Source: Shewanella sp. KT0246 (lineage in GTDB: Bacteria; Pseudomonadota; Gammaproteobacteria; Enterobacterales; Shewanellaceae). From it: a stretch of DNA of 64,000 nt. Position numbers and translations under genes: made by a program. Under the pieces are notes generated by a model, which did no database searches, was not told where the DNA came from, and saw only the letters and a list, made by a program, of their open reading frames with translations. The stretch lies in assembly GCF_019654955.1 (NCBI RefSeq), contig NZ_BPEV01000002.1:1-64000 (forward strand), in the 5' to 3' direction. Below are positions 22,550 through 31,190 of the stretch, piece after piece (positions within the stretch are counted from its first letter, which is position 1; each line of letters begins with the position of its first letter).

Positions 22550-24469
22550 TTACTTTTTGTCGTCTTTTACTTCTTCAAACTCAGCATCAACAACATCATC
22601 TTCAGGCTTAGCTTCTTGAGCATCTTGTGCTGGAGCTTCACCTTGTTGTGCTTGTGCATTAGCTTGAGCAATTTCCATTAATTTAGCTGACGCTTCCATT
22701 AATGCTTGAGTTGCTTTATCAATTGCTTCTTTGTCGTTACCTTTAGTAGCAGTATCAACTTCAGCCATTGCAGCTTCAATCTTCTCTTTTTCTTCAGCAG
22801 GTAATGCTTCGCCAGCTTCTTCGATTTGCTTCTTAGTCGCGTGAACCATGCCATCAGCTTGGTTACGAGCTTGAACTAGCTCTTCGAATTTAGCATCTTC
22901 ATCAGCATGAGCTTCAGCATCACGTACCATTTGCTCTACTTCTTCGTCGCTTAGACCAGAGTTAGCTTTAATAGTGATGTTTTGCGCTTTACCTGTTTTC
23001 TTATCAGTTGCTGATACGTTTAAGATACCATCGGCATCGATATCAAATGCAACTTCAATTTGAGGTTGGCCACGTGGAGCAGGCTCAATACCTTCAAGGT
23101 TGAACTGACCTAAAGACTTATTGTAGCTCGCTTGCTTACGCTCACCTTGAAGTACGTGAATAGTCACAGCACTTTGGTTGTCGTCAGCAGTTGAGAAAAC
23201 TTGCTGTGCTTTAGTAGGGATAGTAGTGTTTTTCTCGATTAGACGAGTCATCACGCTACCCATAGTTTCGATACCGAAAGAAAGCGGTGTTACGTCAAGT
23301 AACAATACATCTTTAACGTCACCAGAAAGTACACCTGCTTGAATTGCCGCGCCTACCGCTACAGCTTCATCAGGGTTAACGTCTTTACGTGGCTCTTTAC
23401 CGAAGAAATCAGTTACTGCAGCCTGTACTTTAGGCATACGAGTTTGACCACCAACAAGAATAACTTCGTTGATATCAGAAACTGATAAGTCAGCATCAGC
23501 TAGAGCAACTTTTAGTGGCTCTAAAGAACGTTGAATTAAGTCATCTACTAAAGACTCTAACTTAGCACGAGTGATTTTAACCACTAAATGCTTAGGACCT
23601 GTTGCATCTGCAGTGATGTAAGGCAGGTTAACTTCAGTTTGAGTTGTGCTTGAAAGTTCAATTTTCGCTTTTTCTGCAGCTTCTTTAACACGTTGCATTG
23701 CTAGCGGGTCGTTACGTAGGTCTAGACCTTGCTCTTTTTTGAACTCATCAGCTAAATAGTTGATTAGACGGTTATCGAAATCTTCACCACCTAAGTGAGT
23801 GTCGCCGTTAGTCGCCAGTACTTCGAAAGTTTGGTCGCCATCGTTGCTATCGATTTCAATGATAGAGATATCGAAAGTACCACCACCTAAATCGTAAACA
23901 GCAACAACATTGTCGCCTTGCTTCTTATCGATACCGTAAGCTAATGCTGCAGCAGTTGGTTCGTTGATGATACGTTTAACATCAAGACCAGCAATACGAC
24001 CAGCATCTTTAGTTGCTTGACGTTGTGAATCGTTAAAGTAAGCAGGAACAGTAATAACTGCTTCAGTTACTTCTTCACCTAAAAAGTCTTCTGCAGTTTT
24101 TTTCATCTTTTTCAAGATTTCAGCAGAAACTTGTGGTGGAGCCATTTTCTTACCGTGTGCTTCAACCCATGCATCACCATTGTCAGTACCAATGATTTTG
24201 AAAGGCATGATGTCAACATCACGTTGAACTTCGTCATCTTTAAAACGACGACCGATTAAACGCTTAATCGCGAAGAAAGTGTTAGTTGGGTTGGTAACCG
24301 CTTGACGTTTAGCTGGTGAACCCACCAATGTTTCATCTTCAGTGTATGCGATGATAGATGATGTAGTACGTTCGCCTTCAGCGTTCTCAATTACGCGAGC
24401 TTTGTCGCCATCAAGGACAGCAACACAAGAGTTTGTTGTGCCTAAGTCAATACCAATAATTTTGCCCAT
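22550..24469 (-). CDS. dnaK: chaperone DnaK (Hsp70)
   Basis: ATP-driven folding chaperone. The 639-residue protein starts [20 protein letters not shown] and has the Hsp70 signatures [14 protein letters not shown] ([15 protein letters not shown] near 195) and [14 protein letters not shown] near 340, a substrate-binding domain from about 390, a helical lid, and an acidic tail ending EEVKDDKK. It lies upstream of dnaJ. The ATG has GGAG upstream. Two sigma-32-type promoters precede it, in keeping with heat-shock control. Confidence 0.99.
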   Translation of the reverse strand: MGKIIGIDLGTTNSCVAVLDGDKARVIENAEGERTTSSIIAYTEDETLVGSPAKRQAVTNPTNTFFAIKRLIGRRFKDDEVQRDVDIMPFKIIGTDNGDAWVEAHGKKMAPPQVSAEILKKMKKTAEDFLGEEVTEAVITVPAYFNDSQRQATKDAGRIAGLDVKRIINEPTAAALAYGIDKKQGDNVVAVYDLGGGTFDISIIEIDSNDGDQTFEVLATNGDTHLGGEDFDNRLINYLADEFKKEQGLDLRNDPLAMQRVKEAAEKAKIELSSTTQTEVNLPYITADATGPKHLVVKITRAKLESLVDDLIQRSLEPLKVALADADLSVSDINEVILVGGQTRMPKVQAAVTDFFGKEPRKDVNPDEAVAVGAAIQAGVLSGDVKDVLLLDVTPLSFGIETMGSVMTRLIEKNTTIPTKAQQVFSTADDNQSAVTIHVLQGERKQASYNKSLGQFNLEGIEPAPRGQPQIEVAFDIDADGILNVSATDKKTGKAQNITIKANSGLSDEEVEQMVRDAEAHADEDAKFEELVQARNQADGMVHATKKQIEEAGEALPAEEKEKIEAAMAEVDTATKGNDKEAIDKATQALMEASAKLMEIAQANAQAQQGEAPAQDAQEAKPEDDVVDAEFEEVKDDKK

Positions 24470-24523
24470 GAGGATCTCCGAAATATAAAATTTTAGTGTT
24501 TCTAAATTTGCTTATGGTTGTTG

Positions 24524-24551
24524 ATATGGGGTCAGGATTTGTAATTTCAAG
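24524..24551 (-). promoter_or_regulatory. sigma-32 (heat-shock) promoter of dnaK, proximal
   Basis: Minus strand CTTGAAA (24545-24551), 13-base spacer, CCCCATAT (24524-24531): an exact match to the sigma-32 consensus CTTGAAA-N(11-16)-CCCCATNT, about 55 bases before the dnaK ATG. Confidence 0.92.
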
Positions 24552-24587
24552 TCCTAATTTTTGCCTCTCATATCAGCCTTACTGCAT

Positions 24588-24615
24588 ATATTGGGACAGC
24601 GATCAGAATTACAAG
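24588..24615 (-). promoter_or_regulatory. second sigma-32-like promoter of dnaK, distal
   Basis: Minus strand CTTGTAA (24609-24615), again a 13-base spacer, then CCCAATAT (24588-24595): 6 of 7 and 7 of 8 matches to the heat-shock consensus. Same spacing as the proximal promoter 64 bases away, suggesting tandem heat-shock starts. Confidence 0.7.
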
Positions 24616-24741
24616 GGCTAGATCGTAAATTTATTTAAAATATCTTGAGCAAATAGAAATTAAATAGTGCACTCATTTTGCATATTGCATACAATCTTGA
24701 AAAATATCTCACCTGCTTATTATTCTCAAATAGGAAAGACA

Positions 24742-25677
24742 TTGTCGAACACTACTCTTGCTTACATTTATGGCCTTTTGGCCGTATTACTGTGGTCGAC
24801 TGTCGCGACTGCATTTAAAATTGCACTAGGTTATTTCACCCCACTGCAACTGGTTTTTGTGGCAGTCATTACCTCTATTTTTGCGTTAAGTATGATCGTA
24901 ATAGCCCAAGGTCATTTTGGTTTAATCGCTAAACAATTTATCAAACGACCGCTATTTTATTTATTCACTGGTCTATTGAATCCATTTTTATACTATTACG
25001 TTTTATTTGAAGCCTATGACTTGTTGCCCGCCCAGCAAGCATTGTCACTTAATTACACTTGGGCAATATTACTGCCAATTTTAGCGGTGCCTTTACTAGG
25101 CCATAAACTGACTAAAGTCGATGTAATGGCGGCATTTATTGCTTATAGCGGCGTTTACGTTATTGCTAGCGGCGGTAATCTCACCAGTTTTAACTTTGAT
25201 AGCCCAACAGGCATCGCGTTTGTATTAAGCAGTACGGTGATCTGGTGTTTGTATTGGGTGATTAATACTAAAGATGATGGCGATGCGATTGTCAGTCTAT
25301 TACTGAGCTTTCTCATTGGCTTACCATTTGTTACAGCTGCAATGATGCTGCATCAACCCATTGAAGCAATAAGCTGGTCAGCACTGGCAGCTGGTATGTA
25401 TGTTGGGCTTTTTGAAATGGGCTTAACTTTCGTACTATGGTTAATGGCACTAAAAACCACCAATAAAACTTCGAATATCACCACACTGGTATTCTTAACG
25501 CCGGTATTATCTGTTGCTTTAATTTCAGTGATATTAAAAGAGCAAATCACCGTAAGTACATACATAGGATTATGTTTCATTCTAACAGGGCTAATACTGC
25601 AAAAAGCATTACCAAAATTAATTCAAAAACCTATGCCTATGCTAGTACATAAGCTTATGTCTAAAGTTAAACAATAG
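24742..25677 (+). CDS. EamA/DMT-family transporter
   Basis: A 311-residue inner-membrane protein with about ten hydrophobic helices arranged as two EamA repeats, the layout of drug/metabolite transporters (RhaT/YdcZ type). The substrate cannot be told from sequence. The start is set at TTG 24742, with AGGA in TAGGAAAGACA just upstream; the frame remains open from GTG 24667, but that extension is not hydrophobic and lacks a ribosome-binding site. It is divergent from dnaK. The C-terminal tail is short and Met/Lys/Pro-rich. Confidence 0.82.
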   Translation: MSNTTLAYIYGLLAVLLWSTVATAFKIALGYFTPLQLVFVAVITSIFALSMIVIAQGHFGLIAKQFIKRPLFYLFTGLLNPFLYYYVLFEAYDLLPAQQALSLNYTWAILLPILAVPLLGHKLTKVDVMAAFIAYSGVYVIASGGNLTSFNFDSPTGIAFVLSSTVIWCLYWVINTKDDGDAIVSLLLSFLIGLPFVTAAMMLHQPIEAISWSALAAGMYVGLFEMGLTFVLWLMALKTTNKTSNITTLVFLTPVLSVALISVILKEQITVSTYIGLCFILTGLILQKALPKLIQKPMPMLVHKLMSKVKQ

Positions 25678-25815
25678 AATCAGTCGACTATTTAAAAATA
25701 AATACGCGAGATAGTTCTATCAGTACAGTAGCTAATTGGTAACTTCACGATGTTTGTACTTAACGCTATTTAGTAACTGATCTTATTAATACCTGACTAT
25801 ATTTAGTACTAACCT

Positions 25816-25844
25816 TAATAAGCTGGTTGTCAGCTAGCTTATTA
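25816..25844 (+). repeat. inverted repeat before the small membrane gene
   Basis: Nine-base arms TAATAAGCT/AGCTTATTA with an 11-base loop, in the 210-base gap after the EamA gene. No T-run of terminator quality follows; it may be a weak terminator or an operator. Confidence 0.4.
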
Positions 25845-25887
25845 GTTGTTATTAATATGTTACATGTAAATAATGGAGATATTGGCA

Positions 25888-26223
25888 ATGGGAATGCCGC
25901 GGTGGAATTTTAGTGACACTGTCGAAACAAGGATCCGTATTACCAGTTTATTAATAACGGTATGCATCATGGTATTTGAGTATTGTTATGGTGATAGCTC
26001 AACTCAATACCCTGCTATGTATATCTGCGTTTTTATTTTTCCTGCTGTCTATTTTACTAACCGCATTCAATCTAAATACTTTCCATTCATGAAAGAGTAT
26101 GTGCAAGCTACTCGTATTGCCGCGATCATCATGACATTAAGCAGTTTTGGAGTTTGGTGTTATGCCACCTATTTACGTTTAACAATTCCAGCCATGCCGA
26201 GCCACCTTATTTATACTCAATAG
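25888..26223 (+). CDS. small hypothetical membrane protein
   Basis: A 111-residue protein of unknown family starting MGMPRWNFSDTVETRIRI. Three hydrophobic segments are visible (about 18-38, 43-58 and 77-97) separated by short basic loops, so it is likely an integral inner-membrane protein. The ATG at 25888 is preferred because GGAG lies 9 bases upstream; an ATG 5 codons earlier overlaps that site. It stands alone on the plus strand and shares a terminator with proA. I do not recognise a domain and give no function. Confidence 0.65.
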   Translation: MGMPRWNFSDTVETRIRITSLLITVCIMVFEYCYGDSSTQYPAMYICVFIFPAVYFTNRIQSKYFPFMKEYVQATRIAAIIMTLSSFGVWCYATYLRLTIPAMPSHLIYTQ

Positions 26224-26287
26224 TCCGTCGTAAAGTAACCAAGATAGGCAAAACCTTGCCTGCTATTTCCAACCCTTAAACCGTAAA

Positions 26288-26314
26288 AGAAAAAAGCACC
26301 GAAATGCTTTTTAT
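26288..26314. terminator. bidirectional terminator between the small membrane gene and proA
   Basis: AAAAAGCA-CCGAAA-TGCTTTTT stem with runs on both sides, between convergent genes. Confidence 0.8.
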
Positions 26315-26368
26315 TGTGACAGCTTTGAGTCAGGTGCTATACGAGCTTAATCATTAACTCAATATACA

Positions 26369-27637
26369 TTAACTGCGAGCAGTATAATCACCCGTAGCCA
26401 ACCACTTATAGGTCGTTAATGCATCCAGTGCCATTGGCCCGCGAGCATGAAGTTTTTGGGTACTTACAGCAACCTCCGCCCCTAAACCAAATTGAGAACC
26501 ATCGGTAAAACGAGTACTGGCGTTAACATAAACGGCAGCTGAATCCACTTGATTCATAAAGTGACACGTTGCATTAATATCATCAGACAAAATCGCTTCA
26601 GAGTGACCACTAGAGTGCTTACGAATATGCTCGATGGCGGTATCAATATCAGATACCACTTTTACACCTAGGGTTAATGACAACCATTCAGTCGAATAGC
26701 TTTCATCAGTAGCTGAATGAATTTCAAATTCTTGAGTATCAACCAAAACTTTGGTTTTATCACACGTATAGAAACTCACTCCTAAAGCTGACATCTGCTT
26801 AAACAATACTGGTAGAAATTCAGCTGCAACATCTTGATGTATTAACAAAGTATCAAGCGCATTACATACTGTAGGACGCTGCACTTTAGCATTGATAATC
26901 ACTTCAGCGCTGCGGCTAAGATCAGCCATTTTATCAAGGTACAAATGACAGATCCCGATGCCGCCTAAAATCACAGGAATACTGGCTTTTTCTGCACATA
27001 AACGTTGCAGCGTTTGCCCACCACGTGGAATAATCATATCAACATACTGATCTAAGGTAAGTAATCCAGTTACCAGCTCTCTATCTGTTGAATTGATTAA
27101 CTGAACTGCATTTTCAGGCAAACCTTGAAGGGTTAATGCTTTACGAATGACATCACTTAATACTTGGTTAGAAGTCAGTGTTTCTTTACCGCCACGTAAA
27201 ATAACCGCGTTACCGGTTTTTAATGCAAGAACCGCAATATCAACAGTTACATTTGGACGTGCTTCATAAATCACCCCTACGACACCTAATGGCACACGGC
27301 GCTGAGTTAATCGCAAACCATTGTCTAATAACTGACTACCAGATTCACTACCTACTGGATCGGCAAGGTTAATCACATTATCGATATCAGCAATAATGCC
27401 GTTTAACCTTTCATTATCCAGTAACAAGCGATCAATCATGGCATCAGTTAAGCCATTGACTTTCGCTGCTGCGACATCTTTAGCATTTGCAGCAAGGATG
27501 GAATCACTGTTAAGTGATAGCTGCTCACTAATACAATGTAATAATTCAGATTTTTTTTGACTAGATAGATTAGCCAAGGCAAAGCTTGCAGTTTTTGCCT
27601 GCTTGCCTAATGTTTGTAAATACTCTTTATGAGGCAT
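26369..27637 (-). CDS. proA: glutamate-5-semialdehyde dehydrogenase (gamma-glutamyl phosphate reductase)
   Basis: Second step of proline synthesis: reduces gamma-glutamyl phosphate to glutamate 5-semialdehyde with NADPH. The 422-residue ALDH-superfamily protein has [13 protein letters not shown], the nucleotide region ILRGGKET, the catalytic Cys in [15 protein letters not shown], and the terminal [18 protein letters not shown]. It overlaps the end of proB by 11 bases, indicating coupled translation. Confidence 0.98.
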   Translation of the reverse strand: MPHKEYLQTLGKQAKTASFALANLSSQKKSELLHCISEQLSLNSDSILAANAKDVAAAKVNGLTDAMIDRLLLDNERLNGIIADIDNVINLADPVGSESGSQLLDNGLRLTQRRVPLGVVGVIYEARPNVTVDIAVLALKTGNAVILRGGKETLTSNQVLSDVIRKALTLQGLPENAVQLINSTDRELVTGLLTLDQYVDMIIPRGGQTLQRLCAEKASIPVILGGIGICHLYLDKMADLSRSAEVIINAKVQRPTVCNALDTLLIHQDVAAEFLPVLFKQMSALGVSFYTCDKTKVLVDTQEFEIHSATDESYSTEWLSLTLGVKVVSDIDTAIEHIRKHSSGHSEAILSDDINATCHFMNQVDSAAVYVNASTRFTDGSQFGLGAEVAVSTQKLHARGPMALDALTTYKWLATGDYTARS

Positions 27638-28766
27638 GTTTGCTTCCCTTAAATTGTTCGCAGTCTAATAACACCATATCGTTACGGTGGACTATAGAAG
27701 CGCCATAATCATAACCAATCAATTCTTCTATTTCATTAGAATGCTTGCCAGCAATTATCACCATGGCACGTGAACAATAGCGGCTTAGACCTTTTGCTAT
27801 CACATTGCCAGATTGATCGGTCAATAACACAATCGCACCACGTTCGAATTCGCCTTCAATGCTTACTATGCCTTTTGACAACAGACTACTGCCTGTTTCG
27901 ACAACCGCATGACATGCACCGTCATCGAGTACAAATCGCCCTTCTGTTGCAGGTCCTACTAAAATCCACTGTTTGCGATAACTTAGTGGATTCTTAATCG
28001 CGCTAAAATGCGTGCCTATTGATTCATTATTGGCAATTTTTGTTATGACATCTGGGTGATGACCTGAAGCTATCACCACCTCTACCCCAGCTCTTTTAGC
28101 AATGTCAGCAGCTTCTAATTTTGTAGCCATGCCACCAGTGCCCAGCCCTGATACAGCGCCTCCAGCTAACTGACGTAAGTTGTCATCGATGGTGGCTACG
28201 GTAGTGATTAATTTGGCATTTGGGTTCGATCTCGGGTCGGCATCGAATAAGCCTTTTTGATCCGTCAGCAACATTAGCAGGTCAGCTTCACATAGCAATG
28301 CAGCTCTGGCTGATAAATTATCATTATCACCCACTTTAATCTCATTAGTGGCGACAGCATCATTTTCATTAATGATTGGAATTATGTTGTTTTGCAACAA
28401 GACATTAATCGTATCGCCAGCATTCATGTAACGCTCAAGATCATGCAAGTCAGCACCAGTTAATAACAGCTGCCCTACATGCAAACCATAAATACTAAAG
28501 ACTTCACTCCAAGCAAGAATTAACTGACTTTGACCTACTGCAGCAAGGAGTTGTTTGTGAGGTACGTCATCGGGGAGCTCGGGGTGCTGCAGGTGCTCAC
28601 GCCCAGCTGCAATTGCACCAGAAGTACAAAGAACAACTTCAAAACCTGAACGCACTAACAAAGACATTTGTCTTGCTAGCTCAACCATATGTGCTTTATC
28701 AAGCTTATTACTGCCTGATGTGAGCACGCTGGTGCCTAATTTTATTACTACCCGCTGGTAAGACAT
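27627..28766 (-). CDS. proB: glutamate 5-kinase
   Basis: First and feedback-regulated step of proline synthesis. The 379-residue protein has the amino-acid kinase domain ([14 protein letters not shown] at the start, [22 protein letters not shown]) and a C-terminal PUA domain (from about 280; [16 protein letters not shown]). The ATG beginning MSYQR has GGAAAGG about 7 bases upstream, so the five-codon upstream TTG extension is not used. Operon with proA. Confidence 0.97.
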   Translation of the reverse strand: MSYQRVVIKLGTSVLTSGSNKLDKAHMVELARQMSLLVRSGFEVVLCTSGAIAAGREHLQHPELPDDVPHKQLLAAVGQSQLILAWSEVFSIYGLHVGQLLLTGADLHDLERYMNAGDTINVLLQNNIIPIINENDAVATNEIKVGDNDNLSARAALLCEADLLMLLTDQKGLFDADPRSNPNAKLITTVATIDDNLRQLAGGAVSGLGTGGMATKLEAADIAKRAGVEVVIASGHHPDVITKIANNESIGTHFSAIKNPLSYRKQWILVGPATEGRFVLDDGACHAVVETGSSLLSKGIVSIEGEFERGAIVLLTDQSGNVIAKGLSRYCSRAMVIIAGKHSNEIEELIGYDYGASIVHRNDMVLLDCEQFKGSKHAS

Positions 28767-28883
28767 TTGGTACCTTTCCAAACAAACATTTTAATGGAAG
28801 ATTTTTATACCTAATTAGACCAAAGAATAATAGCTATCCTTGGTATTGTTAAATGAAATTCATGACTTAATTTATGATTCTGC

Positions 28884-28914
28884 ACAAAAAAGGGCTATGC
28901 AATGCATAACCCTT
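28884..28914 (-). terminator. intrinsic terminator downstream of the purine permease
   Basis: Minus strand AAGGG-TATGC/GCATA-CCCTT arms (one mismatch) followed by TTTTTTG, 145 bases after the permease stop. A second hairpin, AGGCTTTA/TAAAGCCT at 28981-29000, lies between it and the gene. Confidence 0.75.
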
Positions 28915-29058
28915 AACAAATACTTAACTAACCACTTTATTTTAGCTTACACCTTTCAATTAACAAAACCTTTAAAAGGCAGGCTTTATAAATAAAGCCT
29001 CAATATACCACTGCAAGCAAAACACTAAACATTAACCAAAAACAAACAAGTCATATCA

Positions 29059-30348
29059 TTAACCGTATACGAATTTGATTAAAAATAATGCTGCAATAAA
29101 TACAATGCCAAGGTTAAGGTCTTTGAAACGCCCAGTAAGCAATTTAATCACAGCATAAGAAATAAAACCAAAGCCAATTGCATTGGCAATTGAAAAGGTT
29201 AATGGCATCAGTAAACAAACAATCACTACCGGTGCGGCTTCTGTTAAATCTTCCCATTCAACGTTAACTAAACCAGACATCATTAAGATTGCCACATAAA
29301 ACAGCGCGCCGCTGGTTGCGTAAGCTGGCACCATTCCCGCAAGCGGGGCGAAAAATAATGCTAGCAGAAATAAAACTCCTACAACCACTGCCGTTAAACC
29401 CGTTCTGCCACCGGCACTGACACCAGCTGTACTTTCGATATAACTGGTTGTTGTAGAAGTACCTAAGCTTGCCCCTGCAATTGTTGCTAAACTGTCCGCA
29501 CTTAACGCACGCTTCACTCTTGGTAAGCGACCTTGCTCATCAAGAAATCCACCACGCTGAGCCACAGCAACCAAGGTGCCTGAGGTATCGAATAAATCAA
29601 CAAACAAAAAGGCAAATATCACCGAAATCATACTGATTTCTAATACACTCGATAAGTCCATTTTCATAAATGTCGGCGCTATAGAAGGCGGCATCGACAC
29701 CACACCGTTGTAGGCGACATCACCAAATATCAGTCCTAATGCAGTCACAATAAAGATACTTAAAATAACAGCAGCTTTAAGCCCACGTTGTACCATAGCA
29801 ATAATTAAGAAGAAACCTAATGCTGCCATTACTGCGGGGAACGAAGTAATGTCACCCATGGTAACTAATGTTGCAGGGCTAGCAACGACAATGCCCGCTG
29901 CTTTTAAGCCTATAAAGGCAAGAAACAAACCAATACCAGCAGCAATACCCAAACGCAGACTCATTGGAATGCTATTAACTATCCATTCTCTAATTTTGAC
30001 CAAAGACAAGATTAAAAAACAAATACCAGACATGAAAACCGCACCTAACGCAGTTTCCCAGCTATAACCCATTTCACCAACAACGGTATAGGTAAAGAAT
30101 GCGTTTAATCCCATACCTGGTGCTAATGCAATTGGATAATTGGCCACAAACCCCATGACTAAACAACCCACCGCCGCAGCTAAACAAGTCGCAACAAATA
30201 CTGCACCTTGATCCATGCCTGCATCCGCTAACATCATCGGATTTACAAAAATAATATATGCCATGGTTAAAAAAGTTGTAATACCCGCGATCACTTCTTG
30301 TTTTAAATTTGACTGGTTTTCTTTGAGTTTGAACAGTTTCTCTAACAT
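29059..30348 (-). CDS. NCS2-family (AzgA-like) purine permease
   Basis: A 429-residue inner-membrane transporter with about 12-14 hydrophobic segments. The family marks are GITTFLTMAYIIFVNP near the start, ALAPGMGLNAFFTYTVV, DLFDTSGTLVAVA and GASLGTSTTTSYIESTAGVSAGGRTGLTA, typical of adenine/guanine/hypoxanthine permeases (PurP, GhxP). The exact purine is not determinable. The start is placed at MLEKLFKLKENQSN with AAGGA about 10 bases upstream; a 21-codon upstream extension has no similarity. A clean TATAAT lies on the minus strand at 30451-30456, about 100 bases upstream. No purine riboswitch was found. Confidence 0.9.
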   Translation of the reverse strand: MLEKLFKLKENQSNLKQEVIAGITTFLTMAYIIFVNPMMLADAGMDQGAVFVATCLAAAVGCLVMGFVANYPIALAPGMGLNAFFTYTVVGEMGYSWETALGAVFMSGICFLILSLVKIREWIVNSIPMSLRLGIAAGIGLFLAFIGLKAAGIVVASPATLVTMGDITSFPAVMAALGFFLIIAMVQRGLKAAVILSIFIVTALGLIFGDVAYNGVVSMPPSIAPTFMKMDLSSVLEISMISVIFAFLFVDLFDTSGTLVAVAQRGGFLDEQGRLPRVKRALSADSLATIAGASLGTSTTTSYIESTAGVSAGGRTGLTAVVVGVLFLLALFFAPLAGMVPAYATSGALFYVAILMMSGLVNVEWEDLTEAAPVVIVCLLMPLTFSIANAIGFGFISYAVIKLLTGRFKDLNLGIVFIAALFLIKFVYG

Positions 30349-30556
30349 GAAACTTAAATCCTTGAAAAGGGAATTGAACGAATTGGGGTCAACCTTATTT
30401 AGCCTCTTCAAAATACTAAAGAATAAAAAGATGACATTTTAATGACGAGGATTATAGGTATTTATATGCCGTATAGCCATATTCACAATATAAACACTCA
30501 TATTTGCTAGCAAGACAATTTAATCGTTTGATTCGCTTGAGTTCGTGATAGACAGG

Positions 30557-30586
30557 CAAAAAAAAAGCCTACTCAATGAGTAGGCT
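30557..30586 (-). terminator. strong intrinsic terminator of the small-ORF transcript
   Basis: Nine-pair stem AGCCTACTC/GAGTAGGCT with a 3-base loop, followed on the minus strand by nine T residues. It lies about 170 bases after the 32-codon ORF and upstream of the permease promoter, so it defines an independent transcript. Confidence 0.88.
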
Positions 30587-30754
30587 GACAAGTTAACAAG
30601 TTTTCCGGTATGGGGATGGGAAAACTGAATCACAATAAAGTGATAAAACTTCAAAATAAACTAGCAATAGAGAACTAGCTTACTGTTGTCTAAGATCGCC
30701 GTGAGGCGACAGAAAAAAGGGTTGATACGGGTAAAACTTACAATCAAGGATGGG

Positions 30755-30853
30755 TTAGCCCTTGAAGGTCATGGCATATAAACCACCAGCTAAAGCATCA
30801 GAACTTAACCAAGTGTTTTGCCAATAAATATATTGATTGCCTGTATAAGACAT
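30755..30853 (-). CDS. small ORF of 32 codons, unknown function
   Basis: A 32-residue peptide beginning MSYTGNQYIYWQNTW and ending GGLYAMTFKG, aromatic-rich with 4 Tyr and 2 Trp, no cysteine and no clear membrane helix. Evidence for expression: GGAG 8 bases before the ATG, a good upstream promoter at 31022-31049, a structured leader of about 165 bases and a strong terminator downstream. I recognise no family. Its stop codon lies inside the hairpin CAAGG/CCTTG. It could be a regulatory leader peptide, a secreted or modified peptide precursor, or a by-product of a non-coding RNA; the sequence does not decide. Confidence 0.5.
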   Translation of the reverse strand: MSYTGNQYIYWQNTWLSSDALAGGLYAMTFKG

Positions 30854-30898
30854 AGTAAATACTCCAAATAAAGTTGTTTAAAACCTAGTCTTGCTGGG

Positions 30899-30962
30899 CT
30901 CGGTTCCTTGGAACTTACTTTTCTCAATCCATTGAGACAACTTACTTACTCGATTCCTTGGA
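30899..30962 (-). repeat. direct repeat in the small-ORF leader
   Basis: Two copies of CTCG(G/A)TTCCTTGGA at 30899-30912 and 30949-30962 (13 of 14 identical), each adjacent to an AACTTACTT-like run. On the RNA strand each copy shows an AAGGA core. Confidence 0.7.
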
Positions 30963-31013
30963 GACTTTATCCTTCCTGGATGAACTAGAATTGAAAAGCA
31001 CCGTGCTCTTCAA
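30903..31013 (-). promoter_or_regulatory. structured 5' leader with GGA-bearing hairpins (possible CsrA/RsmA target)
   Basis: On the minus strand four consecutive elements are seen: TTGAAGAGCA-CGG-TGCTTTTCAA (30991-31013), ATCC-AGGAA-GGAT (30969-30981, AGGA in the loop), TCTCAA-TGGA-TTGAGA (30922-30937, ATGGA at the loop), and GTTC-CAAG-GAAC (30903-30914, AAGGA spanning it), plus another AAGGA at 30949-30962. Repeated ANGGA motifs in hairpins are the recognised CsrA/RsmA signature. Binding is inferred, not shown. Confidence 0.5.
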
Positions 31014-31021
31014 CGAGAGTA

Positions 31022-31049
31022 ATAATACCAAAATGTAATTTTATTACAA
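31022..31049 (-). promoter_or_regulatory. sigma-70-type promoter of the small-ORF transcript
   Basis: Minus strand TTGTAA (31044-31049), 16-base spacer and TATTAT (31022-31027) in an AT-rich stretch; transcription would start about 165 bases before the small ORF. Confidence 0.6.
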
Positions 31050-31124
31050 GTATTATTTAAAAATAATTTAAAAACAGCCAAAAAAGAAACTAAATTACAT
31101 TTAAAGGACTGTAAAAATACCAGC

Positions 31125-31163
31125 GGCTTTGTTACTTACGCAACAGAGCCACTATATATAGTG
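31125..31163 (-). terminator. inverted repeats after the M17 aminopeptidase
   Basis: GGCTTTGTT/AACAGAGCC (31125-31150, one mismatch) and a perfect 14-base palindrome CACTATATATAGTG (31150-31163) lie just after the stop. The T-run (ATTTTTAC) is about 6 bases beyond the stem, so termination is plausible but not certain. Confidence 0.45.
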
Positions 31164-31190
31164 TTTGATTAAACTTTAAGCTACCACAGG

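Noticed and set aside
30421..30470. ATAATCC on the minus strand upstream of the purine permease as a purine riboswitch
   Set aside because: The three-helix aptamer core (conserved J2/3 and loop sequences) is absent; the TATAAT is better read as a -10 box.
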